Shown here one piece after another: positions 45,283 to 53,765 of a DNA stretch of 64,000 bases. The stretch covers positions 186,001 to 250,000 of the forward strand of contig NZ_JAIEUL010000001.1 in assembly GCF_019599185.1 (NCBI RefSeq). Direction: 5' to 3'. Every line of letters begins with the position of its first letter. Within the stretch, counting starts at the first letter, position 1. The stretch comes from Cryobacterium inferilacus. GTDB lineage: Bacteria; Actinomycetota; Actinomycetes; Actinomycetales; Microbacteriaceae. Position numbers and translations under genes: made by a program. The notes under the pieces were generated by a model. That model did not search any database. It was given only the letters and a program-made list of their open reading frames with translations, and was not told the origin of the DNA.

Positions 45283-47865
45283 ATGACCAACGCTGACCGC
45301 GTTCCCGAAAAGCCCGCCCTCGAAGGGCTGGAAACCAAGTGGGAGACCAGCTGGGAGGCACAGGGCACCTACCGGTTCGACCGTGCCGGCGCCACGAAGG
45401 CGTCGATCTTCTCGATCGACACTCCCCCGCCCACAGCCTCGGGCTCGCTCCACATCGGCCACGTCTTCAGCTACACCCACACCGACGTCGTCGCCCGGTT
45501 CCAGCGCATGCGCGGCAAGAGCGTCTTCTACCCGATGGGGTGGGACGACAACGGCCTGCCCACCGAACGCCGGGTGCAGAACTTCTACGGCGTCCGCTGC
45601 GACCCGTCCCTGCCGTACACCCCCGACTTCGTGCCCCCCTTCGAGGGCGGCGACGGCAAGAGCACCAAGGCCGCAGACCAGCTGCCGGTGAGCCGGCGCA
45701 ACTTCATCGAACTGTGCGAACGCCTCACCGTCGAGGACGAGAAGCAGTTCGAAGAACTCTGGCGCACCCTGGGTCTCTCCGTCGACTGGACCCAGAGCTA
45801 CCGCACCATCGCCCCGGAGTCGATCACGGCATCCCAGCGCGCATTCATCGGCAACGTCAACCGGGGCGAGGCCTACCAGGCCATGGCCCCGACCCTGTGG
45901 GATGTCACGTTCCGCACCGCCGTCGCGCAGGCCGAACTCGAAGACAAGGAAATGCCGGCCGCCTACCACCGGGTCTCCTTCCACAAGCCAGACGGTTCCA
46001 CCATCGAGATCGAGACGACCAGGCCCGAACTGCTCGCCGCCTGCGTCGCCCTGGTCGCGCATCCGGATGACGACCGGTACAAGCCCTTCTTCGGCACGAC
46101 GGTGCGCACCCCGGTGTTCGACGTCGAGATCCCGATCCTGGCCCACCACCTCGCCCAGAAGGACAAGGGCTCGGGCATCGCCATGATCTGCACCTTCGGC
46201 GACGTCACCGACGTGGTCTGGTGGCGCGAACTCGACCTGCCCAACCGCGCCATCATGGGCTTCGACGGTCGCATCATTGCCGACGCCCCCGACGTCATCG
46301 TCACGCAGGAGGCGCGGGCCGCCTACGCCCAACTGGCCGGCAAGACCGTCTTCTCCGCCAAGCAGGCCATGGTCGACCTGCTCCGCGCCTCCGGTGACCT
46401 CATCGGCGAACCGAAGCCGATCGTGCACCCGGTCAAGTTCTTCGAAAAAGGCGACAAGCCGCTCGAGATCGTCTCCACCCGCCAGTGGTACATCCGTAAC
46501 GGCGCCAGGGACGAGAAGCTGCGCGCCCGCCTGATCGAACACGGCAGCGCCCTGCAGTGGCATCCTGAGTTCATGCGGGTGCGCTACGAGAACTGGGTCA
46601 ACGGCCTGACCGGCGACTGGCTGGTCTCCCGCCAGCGTTTCTTCGGCGTTCCCCTGCCCGTCTGGTACCCGTTGGATGCCGACGCCAACCCGGTCTTCGA
46701 CCAGCCGATCATCGCCACCGCGGACCTGCTGCCCGTTGACCCGTCTTCGGATGTCGCACCCGGCTACACCGCAGACCAGCGCGGAGCGGCCAACGGCTTC
46801 GTCGGCGAGGTCGACGTGATGGATACCTGGGCCACCTCGTCCCTCACCCCCCAACTGGCCGGCGGATGGGAACGCGACCCCGAGCTGTTCGACCTGGTCT
46901 ACCCGTACTCCCTGCGCCCGCAGGGGCAGGACATCATCCGCACCTGGCTGTTCTCCACCCTGCTGCGTGCCGAGCTCGAACACGGCGAATCGCCCTGGCA
47001 GCATGCCGCCCTGTCCGGATTCATCGTCGACCCCGACCGCAAGAAGATGTCCAAGTCCAAGGGCAATGTGGTCACCCCGGCCGACGTGCTCAGCCAGCAC
47101 GGCTCAGACGCCGTGCGGTACTGGGCGGCCTCGTCGAGGCTCGGCACGGATGCGGCGTTCGACCCCAAGAACCCCACCCAGATCAAGATCGGTCGTCGCC
47201 TGGCGATCAAGATCCTCAACGCGAGCAAGTTCATCCTCGGCTTCGCCGGCGACGATGCCGCTCCGGTGACCGAACCGGTCGACGCGAGCATGCTCGCCCG
47301 GCTCAACGTGGTGGTCGGCCAGGCCACGGCGGCATTCGAGAACTTCGACCACGCCCGCGCCCTCGAGCTCACCGAGAGCTTCTTCTGGACCTTCTGCGAC
47401 GACTACCTCGAACTGGTCAAGGAACGCGCCTACGGCGACGTCGGCCCCGAACAGGCATCCGCCGTCGCGGCGCTGCGCCAGGCACTGTCGACGTTGCTGC
47501 GGCTGTTCGCCCCGTTCGTGCCCTTCGCCACGGAGGAAGCCTGGTCGTGGTCGAATGACGATTCGGTGCACCGCGCACCGTGGCCCGTCGCCGGCGCCGC
47601 GGCGGCGGATGCCGACACTCTGGCCCTGCTCGATCTGGCCAGCCGTGCCCTCACCGGGATCCGACGCGCCAAGACCGACGCGAAGGCCTCACAGAAGTCG
47701 GCCGTCATCTCTGCCACAATCGGTGGATCGACGGCGGAGGTGGCTCTGCTCCGGCAGGTGGCCGCCGATTTGCAAGCAGTAGGCCGAATCGAGGACCTGA
47801 CGTTTGTCGATTCCGACGAGCTGGTCGTTACGAACATCGTGCTCGCCACGGTGTCGGAAATATAA
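45283..47865 (+). CDS. valS: Valyl-tRNA synthetase, archaeal-like type
   Basis: Class I enzyme charging tRNA-Val. 860 residues. HIGH is at 57-60 (PPPTASGSLHIGHVFSYTHTD) and KMSKSKGN is near 587 (DRKKMSKSKGNVV). YPMGWDDNGLPTERRVQ resembles the archaeal/rickettsial ValS rather than the usual bacterial GTDHAGIATQ form. There is no long C-terminal coiled-coil arm. The editing domain and anticodon-binding end are present. The structured leader at 45220-45269 precedes it. Confidence 0.93.
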   Translation: MTNADRVPEKPALEGLETKWETSWEAQGTYRFDRAGATKASIFSIDTPPPTASGSLHIGHVFSYTHTDVVARFQRMRGKSVFYPMGWDDNGLPTERRVQNFYGVRCDPSLPYTPDFVPPFEGGDGKSTKAADQLPVSRRNFIELCERLTVEDEKQFEELWRTLGLSVDWTQSYRTIAPESITASQRAFIGNVNRGEAYQAMAPTLWDVTFRTAVAQAELEDKEMPAAYHRVSFHKPDGSTIEIETTRPELLAACVALVAHPDDDRYKPFFGTTVRTPVFDVEIPILAHHLAQKDKGSGIAMICTFGDVTDVVWWRELDLPNRAIMGFDGRIIADAPDVIVTQEARAAYAQLAGKTVFSAKQAMVDLLRASGDLIGEPKPIVHPVKFFEKGDKPLEIVSTRQWYIRNGARDEKLRARLIEHGSALQWHPEFMRVRYENWVNGLTGDWLVSRQRFFGVPLPVWYPLDADANPVFDQPIIATADLLPVDPSSDVAPGYTADQRGAANGFVGEVDVMDTWATSSLTPQLAGGWERDPELFDLVYPYSLRPQGQDIIRTWLFSTLLRAELEHGESPWQHAALSGFIVDPDRKKMSKSKGNVVTPADVLSQHGSDAVRYWAASSRLGTDAAFDPKNPTQIKIGRRLAIKILNASKFILGFAGDDAAPVTEPVDASMLARLNVVVGQATAAFENFDHARALELTESFFWTFCDDYLELVKERAYGDVGPEQASAVAALRQALSTLLRLFAPFVPFATEEAWSWSNDDSVHRAPWPVAGAAAADADTLALLDLASRALTGIRRAKTDAKASQKSAVISATIGGSTAEVALLRQVAADLQAVGRIEDLTFVDSDELVVTNIVLATVSEI

Positions 47866-47875
47866 GGAGAACCGC

Positions 47876-48322
47876 ATGTCTGTACAGGTCCGCCCGCTGG
47901 GTGACAAGGACTTCTTCCCCTGGCTGGGGCTCTTCGAGGGCTACAGCGAGTTCAACAAGAGCGACCTGACCGACGAGAAGGCCCTCCGGGTGTGGAGCTG
48001 GATCATCGACAAGAACCACGACCTCGACGGCGCTGTCGCGGTCGACGACAACGGTGACTTCGTCGGGTTCACGCTCTACCGCGCCTTCCCGCGCACTCTC
48101 AGTGGCGACGTCGGCCTGTTCATCGACGACCTGTTCGTCACCAGCGCCGTCCGCGACAGCGGGGTGAGCCAGTCCCTGCTGGAGTTCGCCCGTGAGTACG
48201 CCAAGGCGCACAACTACCGCACGCTGCAGTGGGTCAACACCAGCGACGAGAAGTCTGTCCGGAAGCTCTACGACGAGGTCGGCACCCGCACCAGCTGGGT
48301 CACCTACCAGGCTGAGGTCTAA
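47876..48322 (+). CDS. GNAT-family N-acetyltransferase
   Basis: 148 residues from ATG 47876, which has AAGGAGA upstream. The GNAT fold shows VRPLGDKDFFPWLGLFEGY at the start, LFIDDLFVTSAVRDSGVSQSLLEFA (acetyl-CoA loop region, short of the classical R/QxxGxG/A) and a final strand LQWVNTSDEKSVRKLYDEVG. Acetyl donor use is inferred from the family; the substrate is unknown. 10 bp after valS and 2 bp before the next gene, so it is probably in the valS transcript. Confidence 0.85.
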   Translation: MSVQVRPLGDKDFFPWLGLFEGYSEFNKSDLTDEKALRVWSWIIDKNHDLDGAVAVDDNGDFVGFTLYRAFPRTLSGDVGLFIDDLFVTSAVRDSGVSQSLLEFAREYAKAHNYRTLQWVNTSDEKSVRKLYDEVGTRTSWVTYQAEV

Positions 48323-48324
48323 CC

Positions 48325-48591
48325 GTGCAGCTCGGAACCCGCTGGTCGTTCGGGGCCACTCCGCCGGAGGGTCTGCCAGAGGTCGTCGTCATCGCCCTGC
48401 AGGCCGTGGAGGGTGACCTCGCCGCGCTGCCCGATGACACCAGCGGCTGGCGGTGGACCCTCACCTGGCTGGAGGGAAACCCGGTGATCGAGCTCGACGA
48501 TGGCACCGTCATCCGGTTCGATCCTCGAGAAGACAGCGCCACCATCACCCAGCCCGCCGTTCTCGTGGAGGACGACGAGGACTGGATCTAG
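48325..48591 (+). CDS. Small hypothetical protein after the GNAT gene
   Basis: 88 residues from a GTG at 48325, two bases after the GNAT stop. Acidic C-terminus (VLVEDDEDWI); Trp-rich middle (TSGWRWTLTWLEGNPVIELDDGTVIRF). Not recognised; location suggests co-translation with the GNAT protein. Confidence 0.6.
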   Translation: MQLGTRWSFGATPPEGLPEVVVIALQAVEGDLAALPDDTSGWRWTLTWLEGNPVIELDDGTVIRFDPREDSATITQPAVLVEDDEDWI

Positions 48592-48610
48592 TCCCCGTTT
48601 CGGCCCGTGT

Positions 48611-49483
48611 TCACGGTGGCCGCACCGCGATGATCTCGCCGTGCGGAACCGCGAACCAGCCGTCTGGGTCTGCGGCCCATCGGTGCCAGGCATCGCTGAT
48701 CTCGTGCAGGTCGCACAGTCTCGCTGCCCCTGACTCAATGGCGACGGTGGTGAATTCCGCGTCGATCGTGCGCGCTGCCCAGGATTCTCCCCACCATTCC
48801 CGTTCGACCGCGCTCGAGAAGCACCAGACGGATGCGCTCGCGGTCACGATGTCAAAACCGGCCTGCCTGGCCCACGCCTTCACCGCCCTCCCCGCGTCTG
48901 GGTCACCGCCCGTGAATTCGTGTACCGCCCGGTACACCTGCAGCCATCGGGCGAGTCCGGGCAGTTTCGGATACCACGCGACCGCCCCGTAGTCCGCGTC
49001 GCGGGCGGCGAGAATGCCACCCGGCTTCAGGATCCGCCCGATCTCCTGCAGGGCCGCCACCGGCGCGTCCAGGTGCTGCAGTACCTGATGGGCGTGCACG
49101 ATATCCACGGATGCGTCCGCGACCGGCAGGGCGTGAACGTCCCCGACCGTGAAGCGTGCGTTGTGCACTCCCCCGGCGGCGGCCAGGCCCGTCGCCTGTT
49201 CCACGGCGACGGCCGACGGGTCGACCCCGAGCACCGCACCCGGCGCCACCCGCCGGGCCAGATCCAGCGCGACCGTGCCTGGTCCGCTGCGAACATCCAC
49301 CAGGGTCAGGCCCGGCGCAAGATGCGGCAGGAGGTAGGCGGCCGAGTTCACGGCGGTGCGCCAGGTCAACACCCGCTGGAGGTGTTCCCCACCGAACGCG
49401 TGACCCGTGCGTGGCGCGGTCTCCTGGCGCTCAGGCGTGTCGTTCCCGCCGCCGGCCTCTCCGCCGTCACCGACCATCTTCAT
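48611..49483 (-). CDS. SAM-dependent class I methyltransferase
   Basis: About 290 residues from ATG 49483 (ATG 49498 or 49477 also possible). Motif I is LVDVRSGPGTVALDLA, in which the first Gly of the usual DxGxG is replaced by Arg-Ser; GVDPSAVAVEQA, VGDVHALPVADASVDIVHAHQVLQHL and ILKPGGILAARD follow, as in UbiE/BioC-like enzymes. The substrate is unknown. The open frame runs far upstream through the tandem repeats at 49500-49600 and into the antisense of the peptidase gene; that extension is not real. Confidence 0.82.
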   Translation of the reverse strand: MKMVGDGGEAGGGNDTPERQETAPRTGHAFGGEHLQRVLTWRTAVNSAAYLLPHLAPGLTLVDVRSGPGTVALDLARRVAPGAVLGVDPSAVAVEQATGLAAAGGVHNARFTVGDVHALPVADASVDIVHAHQVLQHLDAPVAALQEIGRILKPGGILAARDADYGAVAWYPKLPGLARWLQVYRAVHEFTGGDPDAGRAVKAWARQAGFDIVTASASVWCFSSAVEREWWGESWAARTIDAEFTTVAIESGAARLCDLHEISDAWHRWAADPDGWFAVPHGEIIAVRPP

Positions 49484-49590
49484 GCCCACAGTGATCATGC
49501 CGACACTGTAGTCATGCCGGCCCAGCAGCATACCGGCCCCGCAGCATGCCGGCCCCGTAGTCATCCCGGCACAGTACGACTCCCGGCCCG
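49470..49590. repeat. Imperfect tandem repeats upstream of the methyltransferase
   Basis: On the minus strand about six units of 15-19 bp (GGGCCGGCATGCTGC and variants) follow each other, each with an ATG. They fill the gap between the divergent methyltransferase and peptidase genes. Not CRISPR-like: no unique spacers. Confidence 0.75.
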
Positions 49591-49615
49591 CCCCGCGCGT
49601 CCTAGGCTGGGAGCC

Positions 49616-51661
49616 ATGGCCGACTCCCCGAATCCCTTCCTCGCCCCGAGCACACTGCCGTACCAGCTCCCACCCTTCGCCGACATCGAGAACGAGCACT
49701 ATCGGCCGGCCTTCGAGCTGGGCATGGCCGAACAGCTGGCAGAGGTGGCCGCCATCACGGCGAACCCGGCCGAGCCGACCGTGGAGAACACCCTCGTCGC
49801 CCTCGAACTCAGTGGCCGGGTGTTGGATCGGGTGGCCACGGTCTTCTTCTCGTTGAGTTCGTCCGATGCGACCGACTTCGGCACCGCACTCGAGGAGGAG
49901 CTCGCGCCGCTGCTGGCCGCTCACGCCGACACCATCCGGCTCGACCCCGTCCTCTACGCCCGGATCGCCGCCCTCTGGGCGCAGCGCGAGAGCCTGGGGC
50001 TGGACCCGGAGAGTGCGTACCTGCTGGAGCGCTACTACACCGAGTACACCCTCGCCGGGGCCGCACTCACCGACGCAGACAAGGGGACCCTGCGCGAGTT
50101 GAACATGCGTCTGTCCAGCCTCACCACCCGGTTCGAGAAGAACCTGCTCGCCGACACCAACGACCTGGCCGTCGTGATCGACGACGTTGCCGAGCTGGAC
50201 GGGCTCGGTGACGGCGAGATCTCCGCGGCCGCAGAGGCCGCCAGCCAGCGCGGCCTGGCCGGGAAGTACGTTCTCACCCTCGTGCTGCCCACCAATCATC
50301 CCTACCTCGGCTCCCTCACCAACCGCGGGGTGCGCGAACGTCTGCTGCACGCCTCACGGGCCCGCGGCATCCGCGGCGGCGCCCACGACAACCGCGAGCT
50401 GGTGCTCGAGATCAGCCGGCTGCGCGCCGAGCGGGCCGGACTGCTCGGGTTCGCGAACCACGCGGCCTACGTCACGGCGGATGAGACGGCCAAGTCCCCC
50501 GAGGCCGTGGCACGGATGCTGGGCCGACTGGCCCCGGCCGCCGCCCGGAACGCCAGGGCCGAACAGGTCGCGCTGCAGGACGCGGTGCGTGCCGGTGGGG
50601 ATGACTTCGAGCTCGCGGCCTGGGACTGGGCGTTCTACACCGAGAAGGTGCGTCAGGCACGCTACCAGGTGGACACCAGCGCCATGCGACCGTACTTCGA
50701 ACTGGAGCGAGTGCTGCACGACGGCGTCTTCTACGCCGCGACGCGGCTGTACGGTGTCACCTTCACCGAACGCGGCGACCTGACCGGCTGGAACCCCGAG
50801 GCGCGCGTGTTCGAGGTCAGCGACGAAGACGGATCCCCGGTCGGGCTGTATATCGCCGACTTCTACACCAGGGATTCCAAGCGCGGCGGCGCGTGGATGA
50901 ACGCGCTGGTCTCGCAGTCGACCCTGCTCGGCACCCCGACCATCGTCACCAACAACCTCAATCTGGCCAAACCCGCCGTCGGCTCCCCCACCCTGCTCAG
51001 TTTCGACGAGGTGACCACGCTCTTCCACGAGTTCGGGCACGCCCTGCACGGTCTCTTCGCCCGGGTGACCTACCCGCGGTTCGCCGGCACCAATGTCTAC
51101 CGTGACTTCGTCGAGTTCCCGAGCCAGGTGAACGAGATGTGGATGCTCTGGCCGGAGATTTTGGAGAACTACGCCAGGCACTACCGCACCGACGAGCCGA
51201 TGCCGCAGGAAGTCGTCGACCGCATCCGGGTGTCGGCGGCATTCAACGAAGGCCACGACACCAGCGAGTACCTGGCCGCCGCCCTGCTCGACCAGGCCTG
51301 GCACCGTATCGGCGCCGACGACACCGTCACGGATGTGGCGGCGTTCGAGACCGCGGCCCTGGCCGAGGCGGGCCTGGACAACCCCGCGGTGCCCACCCGG
51401 TACGCCAGCACCTACTTCGCACACACCTTCTCCGGCGGGTACGACGCCGGCTACTACTCCTACATCTGGAGCGAGGTCCTCGACGCAGACACCGTGGCCT
51501 GGTTCACCGAGAACGGCGGCCTCACCCGCGCCAACGGCGACAGGTTCCGTGACCGCCTGCTCGGCGTCGGCGGCAGCGGCGACCCGCTCGAGGCCTACCG
51601 GTCCTTCCGCGGCCGGGACGCCGACATCCAGCCGCTTCTCGACCGGCGCAGCCTCGCCTAG
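49616..51661 (+). CDS. M3-family metallopeptidase (oligopeptidase A/Dcp type)
   Basis: Cytoplasmic zinc oligopeptidase. 681 residues from ATG 49616 (GGGAG upstream). The active site HEFGHALHG (His471-Glu-His475) and the downstream Glu in VEFPSQVNEMWM and the tail GYDAGYYSYIWSEVLDAD are those of the Dcp/OpdA group. No signal peptide. It may recycle short peptides, including any imported by the ABC system at 35057-40291, but there is no direct link. Confidence 0.92.
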   Translation: MADSPNPFLAPSTLPYQLPPFADIENEHYRPAFELGMAEQLAEVAAITANPAEPTVENTLVALELSGRVLDRVATVFFSLSSSDATDFGTALEEELAPLLAAHADTIRLDPVLYARIAALWAQRESLGLDPESAYLLERYYTEYTLAGAALTDADKGTLRELNMRLSSLTTRFEKNLLADTNDLAVVIDDVAELDGLGDGEISAAAEAASQRGLAGKYVLTLVLPTNHPYLGSLTNRGVRERLLHASRARGIRGGAHDNRELVLEISRLRAERAGLLGFANHAAYVTADETAKSPEAVARMLGRLAPAAARNARAEQVALQDAVRAGGDDFELAAWDWAFYTEKVRQARYQVDTSAMRPYFELERVLHDGVFYAATRLYGVTFTERGDLTGWNPEARVFEVSDEDGSPVGLYIADFYTRDSKRGGAWMNALVSQSTLLGTPTIVTNNLNLAKPAVGSPTLLSFDEVTTLFHEFGHALHGLFARVTYPRFAGTNVYRDFVEFPSQVNEMWMLWPEILENYARHYRTDEPMPQEVVDRIRVSAAFNEGHDTSEYLAAALLDQAWHRIGADDTVTDVAAFETAALAEAGLDNPAVPTRYASTYFAHTFSGGYDAGYYSYIWSEVLDADTVAWFTENGGLTRANGDRFRDRLLGVGGSGDPLEAYRSFRGRDADIQPLLDRRSLA

Positions 51662-51663
51662 CG

Positions 51664-51731
51664 CAACTGTTACCCGTGCGGACAAGTGCGCCCGGTGCGC
51701 CGGGCGCAATTGTCCGCAGCGGGAACAGTTG
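51664..51731. repeat. 68-bp palindromic intergenic repeat, copy 1
   Basis: Begins CAACTGTTACCCG and ends CGGGAACAGTTG; inner arms GGACAAG and AATTGTCC. It can fold into a long imperfect hairpin. A second copy of the same length and same orientation is at 53602-53669, on the other side of the GntR-acdS pair. Confidence 0.88.
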
Positions 51732-51797
51732 GCGGCCCAGAGGGGCTACGCGGGCCGGCAGCGGATCAGTGGTGCAGCGGCGGTGTGGTGCAGCGGC

Positions 51798-52820
51798 TCA
51801 GTGGTAGAGCGCGCTGTAGGCGTTGATGGCGGGCTGGCCGCCGAGGTGGGCGTAGAGCACGTTGCTGCCAGCGGGGATGTCGCCGGTGCGCACCAGGTCG
51901 ATCAGCCCGGCCATCGACTTGCCCTCGTAGACGGGGTCGATGATCACGCCCTCGAGGCTGGCAGTGAGACGGATGGCGTCGTTCGTCGACTCCACCGGGA
52001 TGCCGTAGTAGTCGCCGGCCCAGCCCTCGAGCACAGTGATTTCCTCGTCGGCGATCGGCCGGCCCACTCCGATCAGCTCAGCGGTGTTCCGGGCGATGCG
52101 GGCCACCTGGTCGCGGGTGGCCTGGACCTTGGCAGAGGCATCGATGCCGATCACCCGGCGCTGGGCGCCACCGAAGTTGGCCTCCAGGTCGGCGAACCCG
52201 GCGATCATGCCGGCGTGAGTGGAGCCGGTGACGCTGCAGACCACGATGGTGTCGAAGAACACCCCGAGTTCGGCCTCCTGCGCGGCCACCTCGTGGGCCC
52301 AATTGGCGAAGCCCAGGCCACCCAGGCGGTGGTCGGACGCGCCGGCCGGGATCGGGTACGGCGTGCCACCGGATGCCTCGACATCGGCGATCGCCTGGGT
52401 CCAGGAGTCCTTGAAGCCGATCCCGAAGCCGTCGGAGGAGAGGCGCACGTCGGCCCCGGTGAGACGGGAGAGCAGGATGTTGCCGACCTGGTCGTTGACG
52501 CTGTCCGGCCAGTCCACCCACTGCTCCTGTACCAGCACGGCCTTGAGGCCCAGGTGGGCGGCCACCGCGGCGACCTGCCGAGTGTGGTTGGACTGGATCC
52601 CACCGATGGACACGAGGGTGTCCGCTCCCTGTGCCAGCGCATCCGGAACGAGGTATTCGAGCTTGCGGGTCTTGTTACCGCCGAAGGCCAGTCCGCTGTT
52701 CACGTCCTCCCGCTTGGCCCAGATACGGGCACCGCCGAGGTGGGCGCTCAGCCGGTCCAGCGGGTGGATCGGGCTCGGGCCGAAGGTGAGCGGGTGACGG
52801 GGAAAATCGCGGAGTGCCAT
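51798..52820 (-). CDS. acdS: 1-aminocyclopropane-1-carboxylate deaminase
   Basis: PLP enzyme splitting ACC, the plant ethylene precursor, into 2-oxobutanoate and ammonia. 340 residues. The PLP Lys is in [11 protein letters not shown] (K50). The residues that separate ACC deaminase from D-cysteine desulfhydrase are of the ACC type: Glu in [11 protein letters not shown] and Leu in [16 protein letters not shown] 52820 with AAGGA upstream. It follows the GntR gene by 29 bp. Confidence 0.93.
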   Translation of the reverse strand: MALRDFPRHPLTFGPSPIHPLDRLSAHLGGARIWAKREDVNSGLAFGGNKTRKLEYLVPDALAQGADTLVSIGGIQSNHTRQVAAVAAHLGLKAVLVQEQWVDWPDSVNDQVGNILLSRLTGADVRLSSDGFGIGFKDSWTQAIADVEASGGTPYPIPAGASDHRLGGLGFANWAHEVAAQEAELGVFFDTIVVCSVTGSTHAGMIAGFADLEANFGGAQRRVIGIDASAKVQATRDQVARIARNTAELIGVGRPIADEEITVLEGWAGDYYGIPVESTNDAIRLTASLEGVIIDPVYEGKSMAGLIDLVRTGDIPAGSNVLYAHLGGQPAINAYSALYH

Positions 52821-52849
52821 GGGGTCCTTAGCTGGTCGGGGTGGTTGGG

Positions 52850-53524
52850 TCAGTGGGCGTCGTGGTCGGCGGCCGTGGCGAGCATCCGCCCCAGGGTGAG
52901 CCAGTTCTCGCGCACGGCCGCGCCGGCCTCGGCGGCCAGACCGCTGGCACACAGGCGGATGATGCGGTCGTGGTCGGCCACGGACGCCCGGCCCGCGAGC
53001 GAGGAGAAGCGCGCTCGCTCGAGGCGCCGCAGGGTGGGGGTAACCTGCTCCAGCAGTGCCGGCAGTAGCTCGTTGGCGCTGGCGCGCACGGCCACAGCGT
53101 GAAAATCGTCGTCGGCCGCGATCGCCGCGGCCACATCCTGAGCGGCCAGGGCCTGCCGGAATCGGTCGTTGGCGGCCGTCATCATGGCCAGATCGGCCGT
53201 GGTGAGCTGCGCGACCGCCTCCCGGGTGGCGAGTTCATGCAGCGAGGCCGCGATGGCCTGGGCGTGCAGGGCTGTGCGCTCGTCCAGCGGCGCCACAACG
53301 GTCTGCCGAGCGCGCTCTGTGCGCACGAGCCCCGCGGCCTCGAGCCGGGCGATGGCCTCGCGAATGGGGGTGCGACTCACGCCCAGCCAGGACTCGAGCT
53401 CGGCATCCCGTAGCTTCTCCCCCGGTGCCAGGGTGCCGTCCACGATGGCGGTGCGAAGGGCGTCGTAGGCGTAGTCCCGCAGAGAGGCGGGGCGATGGCT
53501 GGGATCAGGACGGGGAACCGGCAT
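52850..53524 (-). CDS. GntR-family (FCD) transcriptional regulator
   Basis: 224 residues from ATG 53524. The winged helix is [53 protein letters not shown] (quoted in family order); the C-terminal FCD domain binds a small acid ligand. An operator-like palindrome covers the start codon. It probably controls itself and acdS, possibly with ACC or a related amino acid as effector (inference). Other members regulate acid or amino-acid catabolism. Confidence 0.88.
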   Translation of the reverse strand: MPVPRPDPSHRPASLRDYAYDALRTAIVDGTLAPGEKLRDAELESWLGVSRTPIREAIARLEAAGLVRTERARQTVVAPLDERTALHAQAIAASLHELATREAVAQLTTADLAMMTAANDRFRQALAAQDVAAAIAADDDFHAVAVRASANELLPALLEQVTPTLRRLERARFSSLAGRASVADHDRIIRLCASGLAAEAGAAVRENWLTLGRMLATAADHDAH

Positions 53525-53537
53525 GCAATATATTACA
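53524..53537. promoter_or_regulatory. Operator-like palindrome at the GntR start codon
   Basis: TGCAATATATTACA is a 14-bp palindrome with one mismatched pair, AT-rich in a GC-rich gap, starting at the ATG. It is of the size bound by GntR/FCD dimers. Position suggests autoregulation. Confidence 0.6.
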
Positions 53538-53601
53538 TATCCCCGGCCTCGTCCTGTCAACTCGCCCCGATCAATTCGGCCCTGTCACGTCCGCCAGAGG
53601 G

Positions 53602-53669
53602 CAACTGTTCCCGCTCCGGACAAGTGTTACCGGCACACCGGGCGGAATTGTCCGGAACGGGCACAGTTG
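53602..53669. repeat. 68-bp palindromic intergenic repeat, copy 2
   Basis: Begins CAACTGTTCCCG and ends CGGGCACAGTTG; inner arms GGACAAG and AATTGTCC. Same length and orientation as copy 1 at 51664-51731. Confidence 0.88.
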
Positions 53670-53712
53670 GGAGCCAGAGCGGCCTCGGTCACGGCCTCGG
53701 GCCGGAAACAGC

Positions 53713-53745
53713 GAACCGCCCCAGACCAGAGGCCGGGGGCGGTTC
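53713..53745. terminator. Hairpin after clpX
   Basis: GAACCGCCCC (53713-53722) pairs with GGGGCGGTTC (53736-53745), 20 bp after the clpX stop on the minus strand. GC-rich, no T tract. Confidence 0.65.
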
Positions 53746-53765
53746 AGCGGAAACGGGTGAGCGGG

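Noticed and set aside
49470..49590. CRISPR array
   Set aside because: Units are adjacent variants of one another with no unique spacers, and no cas gene is present.
48611..50350. Methyltransferase frame extended to 579 codons
   Set aside because: The extra N-terminal part crosses tandem repeats and the antisense of the M3 peptidase; the conserved domain needs only the part from about 49483.
51798..52820. D-cysteine desulfhydrase instead of ACC deaminase
   Set aside because: The Glu in VYEGK and Leu in AHLGG are the ACC-deaminase residues.
51664..53669. Insertion sequence ending in the two palindromes
   Set aside because: No transposase lies between them, only a regulator and acdS; the copies are direct, not inverted, so a classical IS is not supported.
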